A stretch of 64,000 nt of DNA from Clostridia bacterium (GCA_017549205.1 JAFYVH010000020.1:39157-103156), one strand, 5' to 3'. Positions 26,334 through 36,038 are shown, numbered from the stretch's first letter. A program made the numbers and translations. Notes: a model not told the origin generated them from the letters alone.

Positions 26334-27530
26334 TTATAGATTTTCAAGAATTTCCGTTAAGTCGGTAATGAAGGCATCTACCGTTTCCTTTTGGATAATC
26401 AAAGGCGGGGCTATGCGCAAAATGGAATCGCCCACAGCACCTGCTAAATACTTTTTATCAAAAAGTTTGCCCTGAACGATTTTGGCAATCGGCTCTGAAA
26501 AGGCTACGCCCAGCATAAGACCCAAACCTCTCACCTGACAAATGACAGGGAACTTCTTCATAAGCTCTTCTAATTTTTCTTTAAAATAGCCACCAACTGT
26601 CGCACTGTTTTCTACCAGTTTTTCTTCTTCAAAGGCTTTAAAAACAGCTAAACCCGCTGCCGTTGCCAAAGGATTACCGCCAAAGGTTGTGCCATGGTCG
26701 CCCGGCTCAAAGCCCGCTGCAACCTCTGCTTTGGCGCAAACGGCACCAATGGGAACGCCGCCACCCAAGGCTTTCGCCATGGTGAAAATGTCCGGCTCAA
26801 TGCCGAAGTTTTCATAACAAAACAGCTTGCCGGTGCGACCCATACCGGTTTGAATTTCATCAACAATCAGCAAAATATCTTTTTCTTTGCAGAGATCCAC
26901 AACCTGCTGAACATACTCTTGTTCCAAGGGACGCACGCCCGATTCACCCTGCACCAATTCAAGCATAATAGCTGCCGTTTTGTCTGTCACCGCATTTTTT
27001 AAAGCATCAAAATCGTTGGCAGGTACATGGGAAAAACCCGGGGTTAAAGGCTTATACGGCTTTTGATATTTAGGTTGCCCCGTTGCTGCCACGCAAGCTA
27101 AGGTGCGACCGTGGAAAGAATTTTCTAACGTGATGATTTCACTTTTTTCAGGCTGCCCTTTTTTATAAAAGTAAATTTTCGCCAGCTTCACCGCACCCTC
27201 ATTGGCTTCTGCACCGGAATTGGCAAAGAAAACCTTATCACCAACTGAGTGTTTCACAATTTGCTCGGCTAATTTGGCTTGATTTTCGATATAATATAAG
27301 CTGGAGGTGTGCAGCAGGGAATCCACCTGCTCATGCAAAGCCTTTTTCAAGGTTTTATGCGAATGACCCAAAGCGCTAACCGCAATGCCGGCCAAAAGGT
27401 CGGTATATTTCTCACCCTCAGTATCGTATAAATACATGCCCTCACCTTTTACAAAAGCAACCGGGGTTCGCTTGCCAAAGGTGTTCATGTAATACTGGCT
27501 GTCAAGCTCCATAATTTGTTGTAAATTCAT
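26334..27530 (-). CDS. argD: Acetylornithine aminotransferase
   Basis: This class III PLP aminotransferase has 398 residues and makes N-acetylornithine from the semialdehyde in arginine synthesis. It shows FFANSGAEANEGAVKLA, IVDEIQTGMGRTGK (PLP-contacting Asp) and the Schiff-base Lys in FTMAKALGGGVPIG. ATG at 27530 has AAGGA 6 nt upstream. argF begins 82 nt downstream. argC, argJ and argB are not in the window. The promoter carries a palindrome resembling an ArgR operator. Confidence 0.94.
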   Translation of the reverse strand: MNLQQIMELDSQYYMNTFGKRTPVAFVKGEGMYLYDTEGEKYTDLLAGIAVSALGHSHKTLKKALHEQVDSLLHTSSLYYIENQAKLAEQIVKHSVGDKVFFANSGAEANEGAVKLAKIYFYKKGQPEKSEIITLENSFHGRTLACVAATGQPKYQKPYKPLTPGFSHVPANDFDALKNAVTDKTAAIMLELVQGESGVRPLEQEYVQQVVDLCKEKDILLIVDEIQTGMGRTGKLFCYENFGIEPDIFTMAKALGGGVPIGAVCAKAEVAAGFEPGDHGTTFGGNPLATAAGLAVFKAFEEEKLVENSATVGGYFKEKLEELMKKFPVICQVRGLGLMLGVAFSEPIAKIVQGKLFDKKYLAGAVGDSILRIAPPLIIQKETVDAFITDLTEILENL

Positions 27531-27563
27531 GTTTTGTCCTTCTCTCTCATTAATCTGTTTATA

Positions 27564-27592
27564 ATTATACATCATTTTGCATAATTATGCAA
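27564..27592 (-). promoter_or_regulatory. argD promoter with overlapping ArgR-like operator
   Basis: TTGCAT (27587-27592), 17 bp, TATAAT (27564-27569). The perfect palindrome TTGCATAATTATGCAA (27577-27592) covers the -35 box. A weaker copy, TGTTTATAATTATACA, covers the -10. The core TGCATAATTATGCA has the TGnAT-4-ATnCA shape of ARG boxes. Confidence 0.7.
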
Positions 27593-27663
27593 GTATTTTT
27601 TTAATTTTATTTAAAATTTGCAATTACATCCAAATTCGGAAAAAATTAATATACATTTTTGTT

Positions 27664-27692
27664 GTATATTCCCCTATCAATCGTGCAAAATA
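27664..27692 (+). promoter_or_regulatory. Putative sigma-G-type (forespore) promoter of SASP gene
   Basis: GTATA (27664-27668), 17 bp, CAAAATA (27686-27692), close to the sigma-G pattern GnATA ... CATnnTA. No sigma-A pair is seen. Confidence 0.5.
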
Positions 27693-27739
27693 GAACCGAG
27701 GCAAAGACCTCATAATTTTTTGAAGGAGAGTATTTAACT

Positions 27740-27931
27740 ATGAATAGCAATAAAAAAGTTGTTCCCGAAGCTAAAGCAGCACTGGATAAGTTCAAGATGG
27801 AAGTTGCCAGCGAAGTTGGTGTTAACTTAAAGAATGGCTATAACGGTGACATCACCGCTAGAGAAGCCGGCTCCATCGGCGGCCAGATGGTTAAGAAAAT
27901 GGTTGAAGCTTACGAAAACAGCATTAAATAA
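27740..27931 (+). CDS. Alpha/beta-type small acid-soluble spore protein
   Basis: These 63 residues match the SASP family: FKMEVASEVGVNL contains the site cut by the germination protease, and GYNGDITAREAGSIGGQMVKK is the conserved DNA-binding part. It coats spore DNA, holds it in A-like form and protects it from UV and heat. AAGGAG lies 9-10 nt before the ATG. Together with sigK it indicates a spore former. It is monocistronic between a forespore-type promoter and a very strong terminator. Confidence 0.96.
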   Translation: MNSNKKVVPEAKAALDKFKMEVASEVGVNLKNGYNGDITAREAGSIGGQMVKKMVEAYENSIK

Positions 27932-27962
27932 CAACCGCCTCAGGCTTTTGTGACAAAATCAC

Positions 27963-28008
27963 AAAAGGGGATGTAAAAAAACAAACCGTTTTTTACATCC
28001 CCTTTTAG
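27963..28008 (+). terminator. Very strong terminator, bidirectional
   Basis: A perfect 18-bp stem (27963-27980 with 27989-28006) has an A-rich left and T-rich right side. It lies between the converging SASP and MFS genes. Confidence 0.9.
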
Positions 28009-28065
28009 ACTGTTTAAAAACACTCTTTCCGTGTGCACAGCTTGTTTATTGTAAGCCCTCTTTGG

Positions 28066-29361
28066 CTAAGCTTTATTCCCCATTTTCTTAAAAAACGGTT
28101 TCCACCGCCAAAATGTCAGCACGCTGGAGACAATGCCAAGGGCTGCAAAGCCCGCCCAGAACAAAATGGTCACATTCCAGCCAAATGATTCGGCCAGAGC
28201 ACCAAAACCATAATTGGCTATCGCTGTGCCGACATAAGACAATGTGTTTAAAAAGCCCATGCAGGCCACAGCCTGACCAAAGGGCGCCAATCGCATTGGC
28301 ACCAGGGTAACGCCCAGTTGATTCACGCCAACCATGAGCGTGGTGGCAATACATAATAACACGATACATAATAAAACCGGCAACACGCCAATGAAATATA
28401 AAACTGCAATGGGAAGCACCGCAATTGCAAATTGGACCGCCATTGCCTTGACCTCATCATGAAAAACCTTTTCGGATAAATAGGTTCCCAAATAAATACC
28501 CATAAGGTTTGTGAGTGTGATCAAAATGGTTAAAAGAAGCGAAACCGTGGGGGAAACCTTGTATACCTCGGTAATCATAGCCGGTACCCATGTGGCAATT
28601 CCGGTAGCCAACATGCCCTGAATTAATATGGCAGGAATGAGAAAAACCACACCGGAGGCAAGGAGCAAAGGAATCAAATGCATCTGGTAGCCGTCTTCCG
28701 TGGGAGCACCTTTTTGGGTGACTTCTTCTACCGGCACAACTTTTTCATCCGGTAGCATGGCTGCCTCTTTCTTTAAAACTCGTTTTGTATAAATTGAGAC
28801 CACAACCCACAAAAGACCGATAGCCAAAAGCATAAAGGCGGGCACAATAAACACCGCCATGTAATGAAGATTTTCCATAATAACTGTCGATACCAGATAG
28901 GCCACAATAGAACCGGCGGGTGCACCAATGGAAATGGTGAGGCAGGCTTTTTGACGCTGCGACCTTGGCAGCGTGTATGAAATGATGTGAAAAATCGGCG
29001 GCCAAATCATAGCATTCATCACGCCGTTTAGACCCCAAAAGATAAGCATGACGGCATAATATGACGAACCAAAATACATCATGGCGTTACAAAGAGCCGA
29101 ACCAAATAAACCAATGCCGAGCATTTTCCAGCTGGACATTCGACTCACAAGTAGGCTCATAACCAACTGACCAGCACCACAAAAAATAAAGAACATGGTA
29201 CCAATCATGCCGCTTTCAGCCTTATTAAAAACACCATCCTCTATCATGCAGATTAGGGCGGCTGAATAATTCATACGGCCCACATAACTGAGCATATAAG
29301 CAAGCCAACATGTCAGATATAAAATTTTACCTGTTTTTTCACTCCGTAGTTCCTGTCTCAT
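28066..29361 (-). CDS. MFS transporter, possibly organophosphate:phosphate antiporter-like
   Basis: This 431-residue protein has about twelve hydrophobic segments in two bundles, split by a charged loop near residues 195-220 (KRVLKKEAAMLPDEKVVPVEE). The YVGRMNYSAALICM stretch in helix 1-2 and GLNGVMNAMIWPPIFHIIS resemble the GlpT/UhpT (OPA) branch. The substrate is unproven. AGGAGA lies 7 nt before the ATG. It stands alone, not in an operon with catabolic genes. Confidence 0.8.
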   Translation of the reverse strand: MRQELRSEKTGKILYLTCWLAYMLSYVGRMNYSAALICMIEDGVFNKAESGMIGTMFFIFCGAGQLVMSLLVSRMSSWKMLGIGLFGSALCNAMMYFGSSYYAVMLIFWGLNGVMNAMIWPPIFHIISYTLPRSQRQKACLTISIGAPAGSIVAYLVSTVIMENLHYMAVFIVPAFMLLAIGLLWVVVSIYTKRVLKKEAAMLPDEKVVPVEEVTQKGAPTEDGYQMHLIPLLLASGVVFLIPAILIQGMLATGIATWVPAMITEVYKVSPTVSLLLTILITLTNLMGIYLGTYLSEKVFHDEVKAMAVQFAIAVLPIAVLYFIGVLPVLLCIVLLCIATTLMVGVNQLGVTLVPMRLAPFGQAVACMGFLNTLSYVGTAIANYGFGALAESFGWNVTILFWAGFAALGIVSSVLTFWRWKPFFKKMGNKA

Positions 29362-29461
29362 TCATGTTTCTCCTTTTAAACCACATTCCATTTGCCTCAA
29401 GAGTTAAACGGCAACACGCCCATGGTTTCTGCTACCATTCAATCCATTTTATTCTATTCCA

Positions 29462-30241
29462 TCAATAGCTATGCCAAGGATTTTTCTCATGGCTGACTAC
29501 AATCTCCAGTTGACCACCAAATGTCTCGTTCAGTTTCTGTGCCAAAAACTTGCAAAAGCCGATTTCGGCATCATAATGGCTAACGCCGATGAGCATTAAT
29601 CCATTTTCTAAAGCAAAGCGGGCGTGATGATGTTTAAAATCGCCGGAAATGTAAACCTCGGCGCCCAAATGATAAGCGTCATAAACCAAGTCCCCGCCGC
29701 CACCATTACATACAGCTACCTTGCTGACAGAATCGGATAAAGCACCTACATAAGAAAGGATTGCACCTTGAAAACTCTTTTGACCTCTTTTTAAAAGTTC
29801 CTCTAAGGTGCAAGGCTGCGCCAAGTCACCAACGCGGCCAATGCCGGCTATGTCACTTGCAAAGGAACTTCTGTTTTTAAAATCACCAAAGCTATCTAAA
29901 AAAAGGTCACACAGACCATTTTCTGCTGCATCAAAATTGGTATGCATGGCATAAAGACCAATGCCCTTTTGCAACAAACGGCGTACGGTTCGCTCATTGC
30001 CCGTCGCTTCTGTTAAGCGTGCCAAGGGTTTGAAAATTAAGGGGTGGTGAGAAATGATTAGGTCTATCCCCTGCTCTTCTGCCTGCCGCACCGTATTCTC
30101 ATCGGCATCCAGTGCAATGAGCACCTTGTGAATATTTTCACTCACGCCCTCTATCAAAAGCCCCACATTGTCGTAAGATTCAGCCATCTCTTTGGGGGCC
30201 ATGGTTTCTAAAAATGTTGTTAACTCTTTTAAATTCACCAT
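29462..30241 (-). CDS. Nif3/YqfO-like dinuclear metal-binding protein
   Basis: This 259-residue NIF3-family protein is of the short type, without the PII-like insertion. Metal ligands are visible in ISHHPLIF (about residues 64-71), HTNFDAAENG and the C-terminal GVSHYDAE. Family members form toroidal hexamers with two metals. They are annotated as GTP cyclohydrolase I type 2-like, but a general function is not established. ATG at 30241 (GGAGG about 10 nt upstream) overlaps the trmK stop by 7 bp, a conserved pairing in Bacillota. Confidence 0.9.
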   Translation of the reverse strand: MVNLKELTTFLETMAPKEMAESYDNVGLLIEGVSENIHKVLIALDADENTVRQAEEQGIDLIISHHPLIFKPLARLTEATGNERTVRRLLQKGIGLYAMHTNFDAAENGLCDLFLDSFGDFKNRSSFASDIAGIGRVGDLAQPCTLEELLKRGQKSFQGAILSYVGALSDSVSKVAVCNGGGGDLVYDAYHLGAEVYISGDFKHHHARFALENGLMLIGVSHYDAEIGFCKFLAQKLNETFGGQLEIVVSHEKNPWHSY

Positions 30242-30936
30242 GTTGAGCAAACCTCCTTTAAGGTTAAAAGCTCTTTTATTAAATCAGAAATCTGCTGTTT
30301 TTTCTCTGAAACATTTTCTTTCTCTGCCTTGTCAAGTCCGCAAAGGGTTTGCTGATATTTAGTAAGCAACTGACCGATGAGCAGTGGCGCTAACGGGTCA
30401 CGCTGCTCTAAAAGTCGCTTGCCTACATGATAATAAACCGGTTTTTCAATTTTCATTTCGCCCCGCTCAGCGCGTATGATGGTATAGATTTTTTCATCTT
30501 CTTTTGCTAAAACCTCATAGCTGATGCGATAGCCCTTTTCTTCTAAATAAGCACGAAGCTCCGCCGTTGCTGTCATGGGCTGCAAAATGTATGTCTTTAA
30601 ATAAAAAGGGGCTTCTTCTAAAATTTGTGCAATCAAGAGTCCGCCCATGCCGGCAATCACTGCCGTATCCACTTCACCCTGCTGCAAGGCACATAAACCA
30701 TCAGACAAGCGGGTTTCGACCTTTTCTTTCATGCCAAAACGCTCAATATTATTTTGGGCGCGACTTAGGGGACCCTCTTTCACATCCATGGCAAGTGCCT
30801 TTTCTATGACATTTTTCTGACATAAATAAATGGGAACGTATCCATGATCCGTTCCCACATCCGCTAAGGTTGCACCGGTAGGCACGCTGTCGGCAATTGC
30901 ACGCAAGCGAGGGGTTAAAACCGATTCAATATTCAT
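30235..30936 (-). CDS. trmK: tRNA (adenine(22)-N1)-methyltransferase
   Basis: This 233-residue class I methyltransferase has the SAM-binding motif GATLADVGTDHGYVPIYL (about residues 21-38), AGMGGLLI in the middle and a C-terminal coiled-coil-like tail (about 175-230). B. subtilis TrmK methylates A22 of tRNA. AAAAGGA is 8 nt before the ATG. It lies in one unit with the Nif3-like gene downstream and 15 nt after the acyl-CoA synthetase gene upstream. Confidence 0.92.
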   Translation of the reverse strand: MNIESVLTPRLRAIADSVPTGATLADVGTDHGYVPIYLCQKNVIEKALAMDVKEGPLSRAQNNIERFGMKEKVETRLSDGLCALQQGEVDTAVIAGMGGLLIAQILEEAPFYLKTYILQPMTATAELRAYLEEKGYRISYEVLAKEDEKIYTIIRAERGEMKIEKPVYYHVGKRLLEQRDPLAPLLIGQLLTKYQQTLCGLDKAEKENVSEKKQQISDLIKELLTLKEVCSTW

Positions 30937-30951
30937 GTGAAAATTCCTTTT

Positions 30952-32616
30952 CTATTCATGATTTTGCTTTCTGATTTCAGCGCGCTTAATTTTGCCACCC
31001 AAGGTTTTCGGCAGCTCGTCCACAAATTCAACAATACGGGGATATTTATAAGGCGCTGTAGCCTGCTTAACATAGTTTTGCAATTCTTTAACCAGTTCCT
31101 CTGAGGGGCTGTAGCCTTTTGCTAAAACAACCGTCGCTTTAACAACTTGTCCACGGATGGGATCCGGTGCTGCCGTAATGGCACATTCCACAACGGATGG
31201 ATGCTCTAAAAGGGCGCTTTCAACCTCAAAGGGACCAATGCGATAGCCGGAGCATTTAATAACGTCATCGTTTCGGCCAACAAACCAGTAATAACCCTTT
31301 GAGTCGCGCCAAGCCATGTCACCTAAATCATAGTTACCGCTGCCCAAATATTGCTCTGTTAAAGCATCATCATGATAATAACCGGTAAAAAGACCAACTG
31401 GCGGGTTTTTATCCACGCCCATAACCACAATGCTGCCCTCGTCACCATCTTCACAAATGTTACCATTGGCATCTAAAAGCTGAATGTTGTATAAAGGTGA
31501 GGGTTTACCCATAGAGCCGGGAATTGGCTCAATCCAGGGGAAGTTTGCCAGCATAACCGAGCTTTCACTTTGGCCGAAGCCCTCGCAGAGCTTAAGACCG
31601 GTTAACTCATACCATTTTTTAAATATTTCAGGATTCAAAGGCTCACCGGCTATGCAGCAATGCTGAATGCAGGAAAGGTCAAACTTGGTTACATCCTCCT
31701 GTAGCATAAAACGGAACATAGTCGGCGGTGCGCAGAAAGTGGTTACCTTATATGTTGTGATTTTTTCAAGCAAATTTAAAGGAATAAATTTATCCATGTC
31801 ATAGGCAAAAATAACAGCACCGCAAATCCACTGGCCATAAATTTTGCCCCAGCCAAACTTAGCCCAGCCGGAATCGGAAACACTCATATGTAACTTATTT
31901 TCCTGGACCTGCTGCCAATATTTAGCCGTTACAATGTGACCTAAAGGATAGGAAAAGTTATGCCGTACCATTTTGGGCATACCGGTTGTGCCGGAGGTAA
32001 AATACACCAGCATGGTATCATCCCAACGGGTTGCCTCTGTGCCGGCAGGACGGGGAAACTCTGCGCTTTGTTTAGCAATTTCTTCTGTGAAATCCTGCCA
32101 GCCGTCGCGCTTTTCGCCCACTAAAATTTTATGCTTTAAGGTTTTGGCTTCTGCCTGTGCCAGTTCAACCTGTTCGATAACAAAGGGGTCGTTCACACAG
32201 ACCACCGCCGAAATTTCGGCAGCATTAGCACGGTAAGCAATGTCCTTTTTGGTCAGCTGCAAAGAACCGGGAATTAAAACAGCACCAATTTTATGCAACG
32301 CCGTTGCACAAACCCAATATTCCCAACGGCGACGCAAAATCAAAAGCACCACAGAGCCTTTTTTAATGCCCAACGACTTAAAATAGTTAGCCGTTTGGTT
32401 GGAAAGACGGCTGATGTCAGAAAAAGTTAACTTTTTTTCATGGTCGTGGTCATCGCACCAAACCAAAGCCATCTTTTCGGGCTCTTCTTTTGCCCAGGCA
32501 TCAACAATGTCAAAACCAAAGTTGAAATCCTCAGGGACATTTACCTTATAATTTTGTTTAAAATCTTCATAAGAATCAAAGTCAATTCTTGGTAAAAAAC
32601 GATTTAAGAGCAACAT
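30952..32616 (-). CDS. AMP-forming acyl-CoA synthetase (AcsA-like)
   Basis: This 554-residue member of the ANL superfamily has the P-loop-like YFTSGTTGMPKMV (about residues 209-221), GEGFGQSE (A5 region), the hinge GRNDDVIKCSGYRIGP and the catalytic Lys in LPKTLGGKIKR. It activates a carboxylate to the acyl-adenylate and then acyl-CoA. The sequence resembles medium-chain or propionate/acetate-type ligases; the exact acid is not readable. It begins 12 nt after an XRE-cupin regulator, a pairing that suggests the regulator controls it. Confidence 0.88.
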   Translation of the reverse strand: MLLLNRFLPRIDFDSYEDFKQNYKVNVPEDFNFGFDIVDAWAKEEPEKMALVWCDDHDHEKKLTFSDISRLSNQTANYFKSLGIKKGSVVLLILRRRWEYWVCATALHKIGAVLIPGSLQLTKKDIAYRANAAEISAVVCVNDPFVIEQVELAQAEAKTLKHKILVGEKRDGWQDFTEEIAKQSAEFPRPAGTEATRWDDTMLVYFTSGTTGMPKMVRHNFSYPLGHIVTAKYWQQVQENKLHMSVSDSGWAKFGWGKIYGQWICGAVIFAYDMDKFIPLNLLEKITTYKVTTFCAPPTMFRFMLQEDVTKFDLSCIQHCCIAGEPLNPEIFKKWYELTGLKLCEGFGQSESSVMLANFPWIEPIPGSMGKPSPLYNIQLLDANGNICEDGDEGSIVVMGVDKNPPVGLFTGYYHDDALTEQYLGSGNYDLGDMAWRDSKGYYWFVGRNDDVIKCSGYRIGPFEVESALLEHPSVVECAITAAPDPIRGQVVKATVVLAKGYSPSEELVKELQNYVKQATAPYKYPRIVEFVDELPKTLGGKIKRAEIRKQNHE

Positions 32617-32628
32617 AATTCATCCTTT

Positions 32629-33177
32629 TCATTCAGAAATTACGGTTAGAAAAACGGCCTTTTCATTGCCCACACAGCGTTGGCTGTGGTGATGAGTTGC
32701 ATTGAAATAAACCGAATCGCCGGTTTCTAAGACTATTTCCTGATCATCAAATGTGAATACGATTGAGCCGGAAACGACATAGTTAAATTCTTGACCCGCA
32801 TGCTTTAAGGGCGCTGTTGTCGCCTCTGATGGCTCTAAAGTAACCAAAAGGGGCTGCATGATTTTACCCCCAAAGCGATAGGCCAAATCCTTATAGCCAT
32901 AGCCGTGATAACGGTCGGCCGCCTTGCCCTGACCATTTCTGACAATGTGGTAGGTATTGAGTTTAGCACGGGTACCTGTTACAATCTCTGTAAAATCCAC
33001 TCGAAATTTATTGGCGATTTCATAAATCACACTAATAGGAATGTCTTCACCGTTTTCTTCGTAATCACGGTAAACCGCAGGGTCTAAGTTAAGTTCTTTT
33101 GCCAGCGTTTCTTGTGTGTAACCGCAAGCCTCACGCAAACCTCTGATGCGCTGAGCCAGTTCCTGCAATTCGTTCAT
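32629..33177 (-). CDS. XRE-family transcriptional regulator with C-terminal cupin domain
   Basis: Residues 1-65 form a helix-turn-helix (RIRGLREACGYTQETLAKEL). Residues about 105-182 form a small cupin barrel with APLKHAGQEFNYVVSG and FNATHHHSQ as likely metal or ligand site. Such proteins sense small molecules and repress or activate the adjacent gene. It is followed after 12 nt by the acyl-CoA synthetase, which may be its target as well as its co-transcribed partner. The ribosome site is weak (GGTGG). Confidence 0.88.
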   Translation of the reverse strand: MNELQELAQRIRGLREACGYTQETLAKELNLDPAVYRDYEENGEDIPISVIYEIANKFRVDFTEIVTGTRAKLNTYHIVRNGQGKAADRYHGYGYKDLAYRFGGKIMQPLLVTLEPSEATTAPLKHAGQEFNYVVSGSIVFTFDDQEIVLETGDSVYFNATHHHSQRCVGNEKAVFLTVISE

Positions 33178-33224
33178 AATCTGCCACCATCCCTTTTTTG
33201 TTTAATAAAATCACTCATTTTAAT

Positions 33225-33253
33225 ATTGTATCACATTTTTTAAAGCTGTGCAA
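33225..33253 (-). promoter_or_regulatory. Sigma-A promoter of XRE-cupin operon, overlapping argH 3' end
   Basis: TTGCAC (33248-33253, inside the argH coding end), 17 bp, TACAAT (33225-33230). There is no terminator between argH and this operon, so some read-through from argG-argH is likely. Confidence 0.7.
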
Positions 33254-34622
33254 GGTAATTTTGCCCATCTTCAATTTCTTTCTTTGTGCACCGGGGTGCA
33301 GGGCCGCCTTTCACCTGGCGGTCACCCACACAGGTTTCCATGCTGATGGCCTCATAAATGTCATTTTCAATGAGGGGTGAGCAAGCCTTAAACTCGTCTA
33401 AAGTAAAGTCATCAAGATTCTTGCCGGCACCAATGGCATAGGCCACCATTTGACCCACAATGCTGTGAGAATCGCGGAAAGGCACGCCTTTTTTAACCAG
33501 ATAGTCTGCCACATCGGTTGCATTGGCAAAGCCACCTTTGGCACCTTTTAACATAACATCACGGCGCACTTTCATGGTTGCCAGCATTTTGTTAAAGACA
33601 GGCAGACACATTAAAACGGTGTCTACCGCATCAAAAACAGCCTCTTTATCTTCCTGCATATCCTTGTTATAAGCAAGAGGCAGGCCTTTCATCATGGTGA
33701 GCAGTGTTGTCAGGCTGCCAAAAACACGACCTGTCTTACCCCGGATGAGTTCTGCCACATCAGGATTTTTCTTTTGAGGCATGATGGATGAGCCGGTGGA
33801 ATAGGCATCGTCCATTTCCACAAAAGAAAACTCGTGGGTTGACCACAAAATCAATTCCTCGCAAAAGCGGGATAAATGCATCATCAAAAGAGATAAATCA
33901 CTGCAAAGTTCAATGGCAAAATCCCTGTCGCTGACACCGTCTAAAGAGTTATTCGTCACCGCGTCAAAGCCCAAAGCTGCTGCCACAGAAGTACGGTCTA
34001 AAGGATAGGTGGTGCCGGCCAGTGCACCGGAGCCCAGAGGCATCACATTGATTCTGCTGCGGCACTCTGTCAAGCGGGCATAGTCCCGCTTTAACATTTC
34101 AAAATAGGCCAAAAGGTGATGTGCCAGTGTGACCGGCTGTGCCTTTTGCATGTGGGTATAGCCCGGCATGATGGTGTCTGTATGCTCCTTTGCCAAAGAC
34201 AGCAAGGTTTCCATTAAGCCTTTGACCTCGTTGCGAATATCATCATTTGCCTTGCGCAAATAAAGGCGCAGGTCAAGTGCTACCTGGTCATTACGACTTC
34301 TACCTGTGTGCAGGCGTTTGCCCACATCGCCAATCCGTTCAATCAGCAGAGTTTCTACATTCATGTGAATGTCTTCTGTATCCACCAAAAAGGTCACTTT
34401 TCCCTCTTCAATGTCTTTCTTTATTTCAAGCAAGGTCTTTTGAATCAGCTTGGCATCGTCAGCCGGGATAATGCCCTGCTTGCCCAACATGCCTGCATGG
34501 GCAACAGAGCCGTCAATATCCTCCTGATACATGCGGCTGTCAAAACGGATTGAAGAATTAAAATCATCTACCATGGCGTCGGTTGCCTTAGAAAAACGAC
34601 CGCCCCAAAGCTTTTTTTTCAT
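33240..34622 (-). CDS. argH: Argininosuccinate lyase
   Basis: It splits argininosuccinate into arginine and fumarate. The 460 residues start with KKLWGGRFSKATDAMV, carry TGRSRNDQVALDLRLY and the fumarase/aspartase signature GSSIMPQKKNPD (about residues 277-288). It follows argG by 87 nt on the same strand. The gap holds an imperfect palindrome (34649-34679). AAGGAG lies 12 nt before the ATG, a long spacing. Confidence 0.96.
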   Translation of the reverse strand: MKKKLWGGRFSKATDAMVDDFNSSIRFDSRMYQEDIDGSVAHAGMLGKQGIIPADDAKLIQKTLLEIKKDIEEGKVTFLVDTEDIHMNVETLLIERIGDVGKRLHTGRSRNDQVALDLRLYLRKANDDIRNEVKGLMETLLSLAKEHTDTIMPGYTHMQKAQPVTLAHHLLAYFEMLKRDYARLTECRSRINVMPLGSGALAGTTYPLDRTSVAAALGFDAVTNNSLDGVSDRDFAIELCSDLSLLMMHLSRFCEELILWSTHEFSFVEMDDAYSTGSSIMPQKKNPDVAELIRGKTGRVFGSLTTLLTMMKGLPLAYNKDMQEDKEAVFDAVDTVLMCLPVFNKMLATMKVRRDVMLKGAKGGFANATDVADYLVKKGVPFRDSHSIVGQMVAYAIGAGKNLDDFTLDEFKACSPLIENDIYEAISMETCVGDRQVKGGPAPRCTKKEIEDGQNYLAQL

Positions 34623-34648
34623 GGTTTAATCAAGCTCCTTTATACGAT

Positions 34649-34679
34649 TGTAGGGCGAACCGAAACAGTCCGCCCTGCA
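34649..34679. repeat. Extragenic palindrome between argG and argH
   Basis: TGTAGGGCG pairs with CGCCCTGCA (8 of 9) around a 13-nt loop. It lacks a T run, so it is more likely an intercistronic palindrome or mRNA-processing site than a terminator. Confidence 0.5.
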
Positions 34680-34709
34680 AATGTATGATTAAATATGTAA
34701 TCACTGTTA

Positions 34710-35936
34710 TTAAATCAGCTTTTCGCCATTTCTCTTTTTCATCATGGCACGAACCTTTAAGGGCAGGCCAAACAGATTGATAAAGCCTGCTGAATCCTTT
34801 TGGTCATAAACCTCATCTTCGCTGAAGGTTGCAATATCCTCATCATAAAGTGAATAAGGAGAGGTTACGCCGGCAGGCATGCAGTTGCCTTTATACAGTT
34901 TCATGCGAACCTTACCGGTTACAGTCTGTTGTGTGGAGTCAACGAAAGCGCTCATTGCCTCACGCAGAGGTGTATACCACAAACCATCATAAACCAAATC
35001 AGCAAAGCGATTTGCCAAATCTAATTTATAATGAAGGGTCTGCTTATCCAAGCAGATATATTCAAGTTCTTTGTGAGCGGCATAGAGCAAGGTGCCACCG
35101 GGGGTTTCATAAACACCACGGCTCTTCATGCCAACCAAACGGTTTTCCACGATATCATCAATGCCAACACCGTTTTTGCCTGCCAGCTCATTGGCCTTTT
35201 TCAAAAGGTCAACAGCGCTTTCATAGCGAACACCGTCAATGGCAACGGGCACACCCTTTTCAAAGTCAATTTCAACATAGGTGGGAGCATCCGGTGCCTG
35301 CTCGGGTGAAACCATCAGTTTTAATAATTTATCATATTGAGGCTCGTTGGCAGGGTCTTCCAAGTCCATACCCTCATGGCTTAAGTGCCAGATGTTTCTG
35401 TCCATGGAATAGTTATCTTCTTTGGTAACAGGAACGGGGATACCACGAGCTTCAGCATATTCAATTTCTTCTTCACGGGATTTAATGTCCCAGATACGCC
35501 AGGGAGCAATAATCTTTAAATGAGGAGCCAGCGCTTTAATGGTCAGCTCAAAACGCACCTGGTCGTTACCCTTACCTGTGCAACCATGGCAAATGGCTGT
35601 TGCACCCTCTGCTTCAGCAATTTCAACCAAGCGTTTTGCAATGCAGGGTCTTGCATGAGAGGTGCCCAAAAGGTATTTACCCTCATAAACCGCACCAGCT
35701 TTTAAGGTGGGCCAAATGAAATCGTTTACATACTCTTCCTGCAGATTTTCTATGTAGAGTTTAGACGCACCGGTTTTCAAAGCCTTTTCTTCAAGACCCT
35801 CTGTTTCTTTACCTTGACCCACATCACCACAGACTGCAATAACCTCATAATCATAGTTTTCTTTCAGCCAGGGAATGATGATGGATGTGTCTAAACCGCC
35901 AGAATACGCCAAAATAACTTTTTCTTTCGCTGCCAT
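34710..35936 (-). CDS. argG: Argininosuccinate synthase
   Basis: It condenses citrulline and aspartate with ATP. The 408 residues begin with the N-type PP-loop [18 protein letters not shown] and contain [15 protein letters not shown] and [18 protein letters not shown] at 35936 (GGAGG 8 nt upstream) is preferred over one at 35951. It is first gene of argG-argH, divergent from ruvC. Its promoter region is flanked by palindromes like the one at argD. Confidence 0.96.
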   Translation of the reverse strand: MAAKEKVILAYSGGLDTSIIIPWLKENYDYEVIAVCGDVGQGKETEGLEEKALKTGASKLYIENLQEEYVNDFIWPTLKAGAVYEGKYLLGTSHARPCIAKRLVEIAEAEGATAICHGCTGKGNDQVRFELTIKALAPHLKIIAPWRIWDIKSREEEIEYAEARGIPVPVTKEDNYSMDRNIWHLSHEGMDLEDPANEPQYDKLLKLMVSPEQAPDAPTYVEIDFEKGVPVAIDGVRYESAVDLLKKANELAGKNGVGIDDIVENRLVGMKSRGVYETPGGTLLYAAHKELEYICLDKQTLHYKLDLANRFADLVYDGLWYTPLREAMSAFVDSTQQTVTGKVRMKLYKGNCMPAGVTSPYSLYDEDIATFSEDEVYDQKDSAGFINLFGLPLKVRAMMKKRNGEKLI

Positions 35937-35991
35937 TTGCATTTCCTCCAAAAATATGATAGAATATAGTTAATTCTTAAGTTCGTTTTCT

Positions 35992-36020
35992 ATTATACCC
36001 TATTCATATACATTTTTCAA
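35992..36020 (-). promoter_or_regulatory. Sigma-A promoter of argG-argH
   Basis: TTGAAA (36015-36020), 17 bp, TATAAT (35992-35997) on the minus strand. Confidence 0.82.
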
Positions 36021-36038
36021 TAGGTTTTTTAAAATTTT

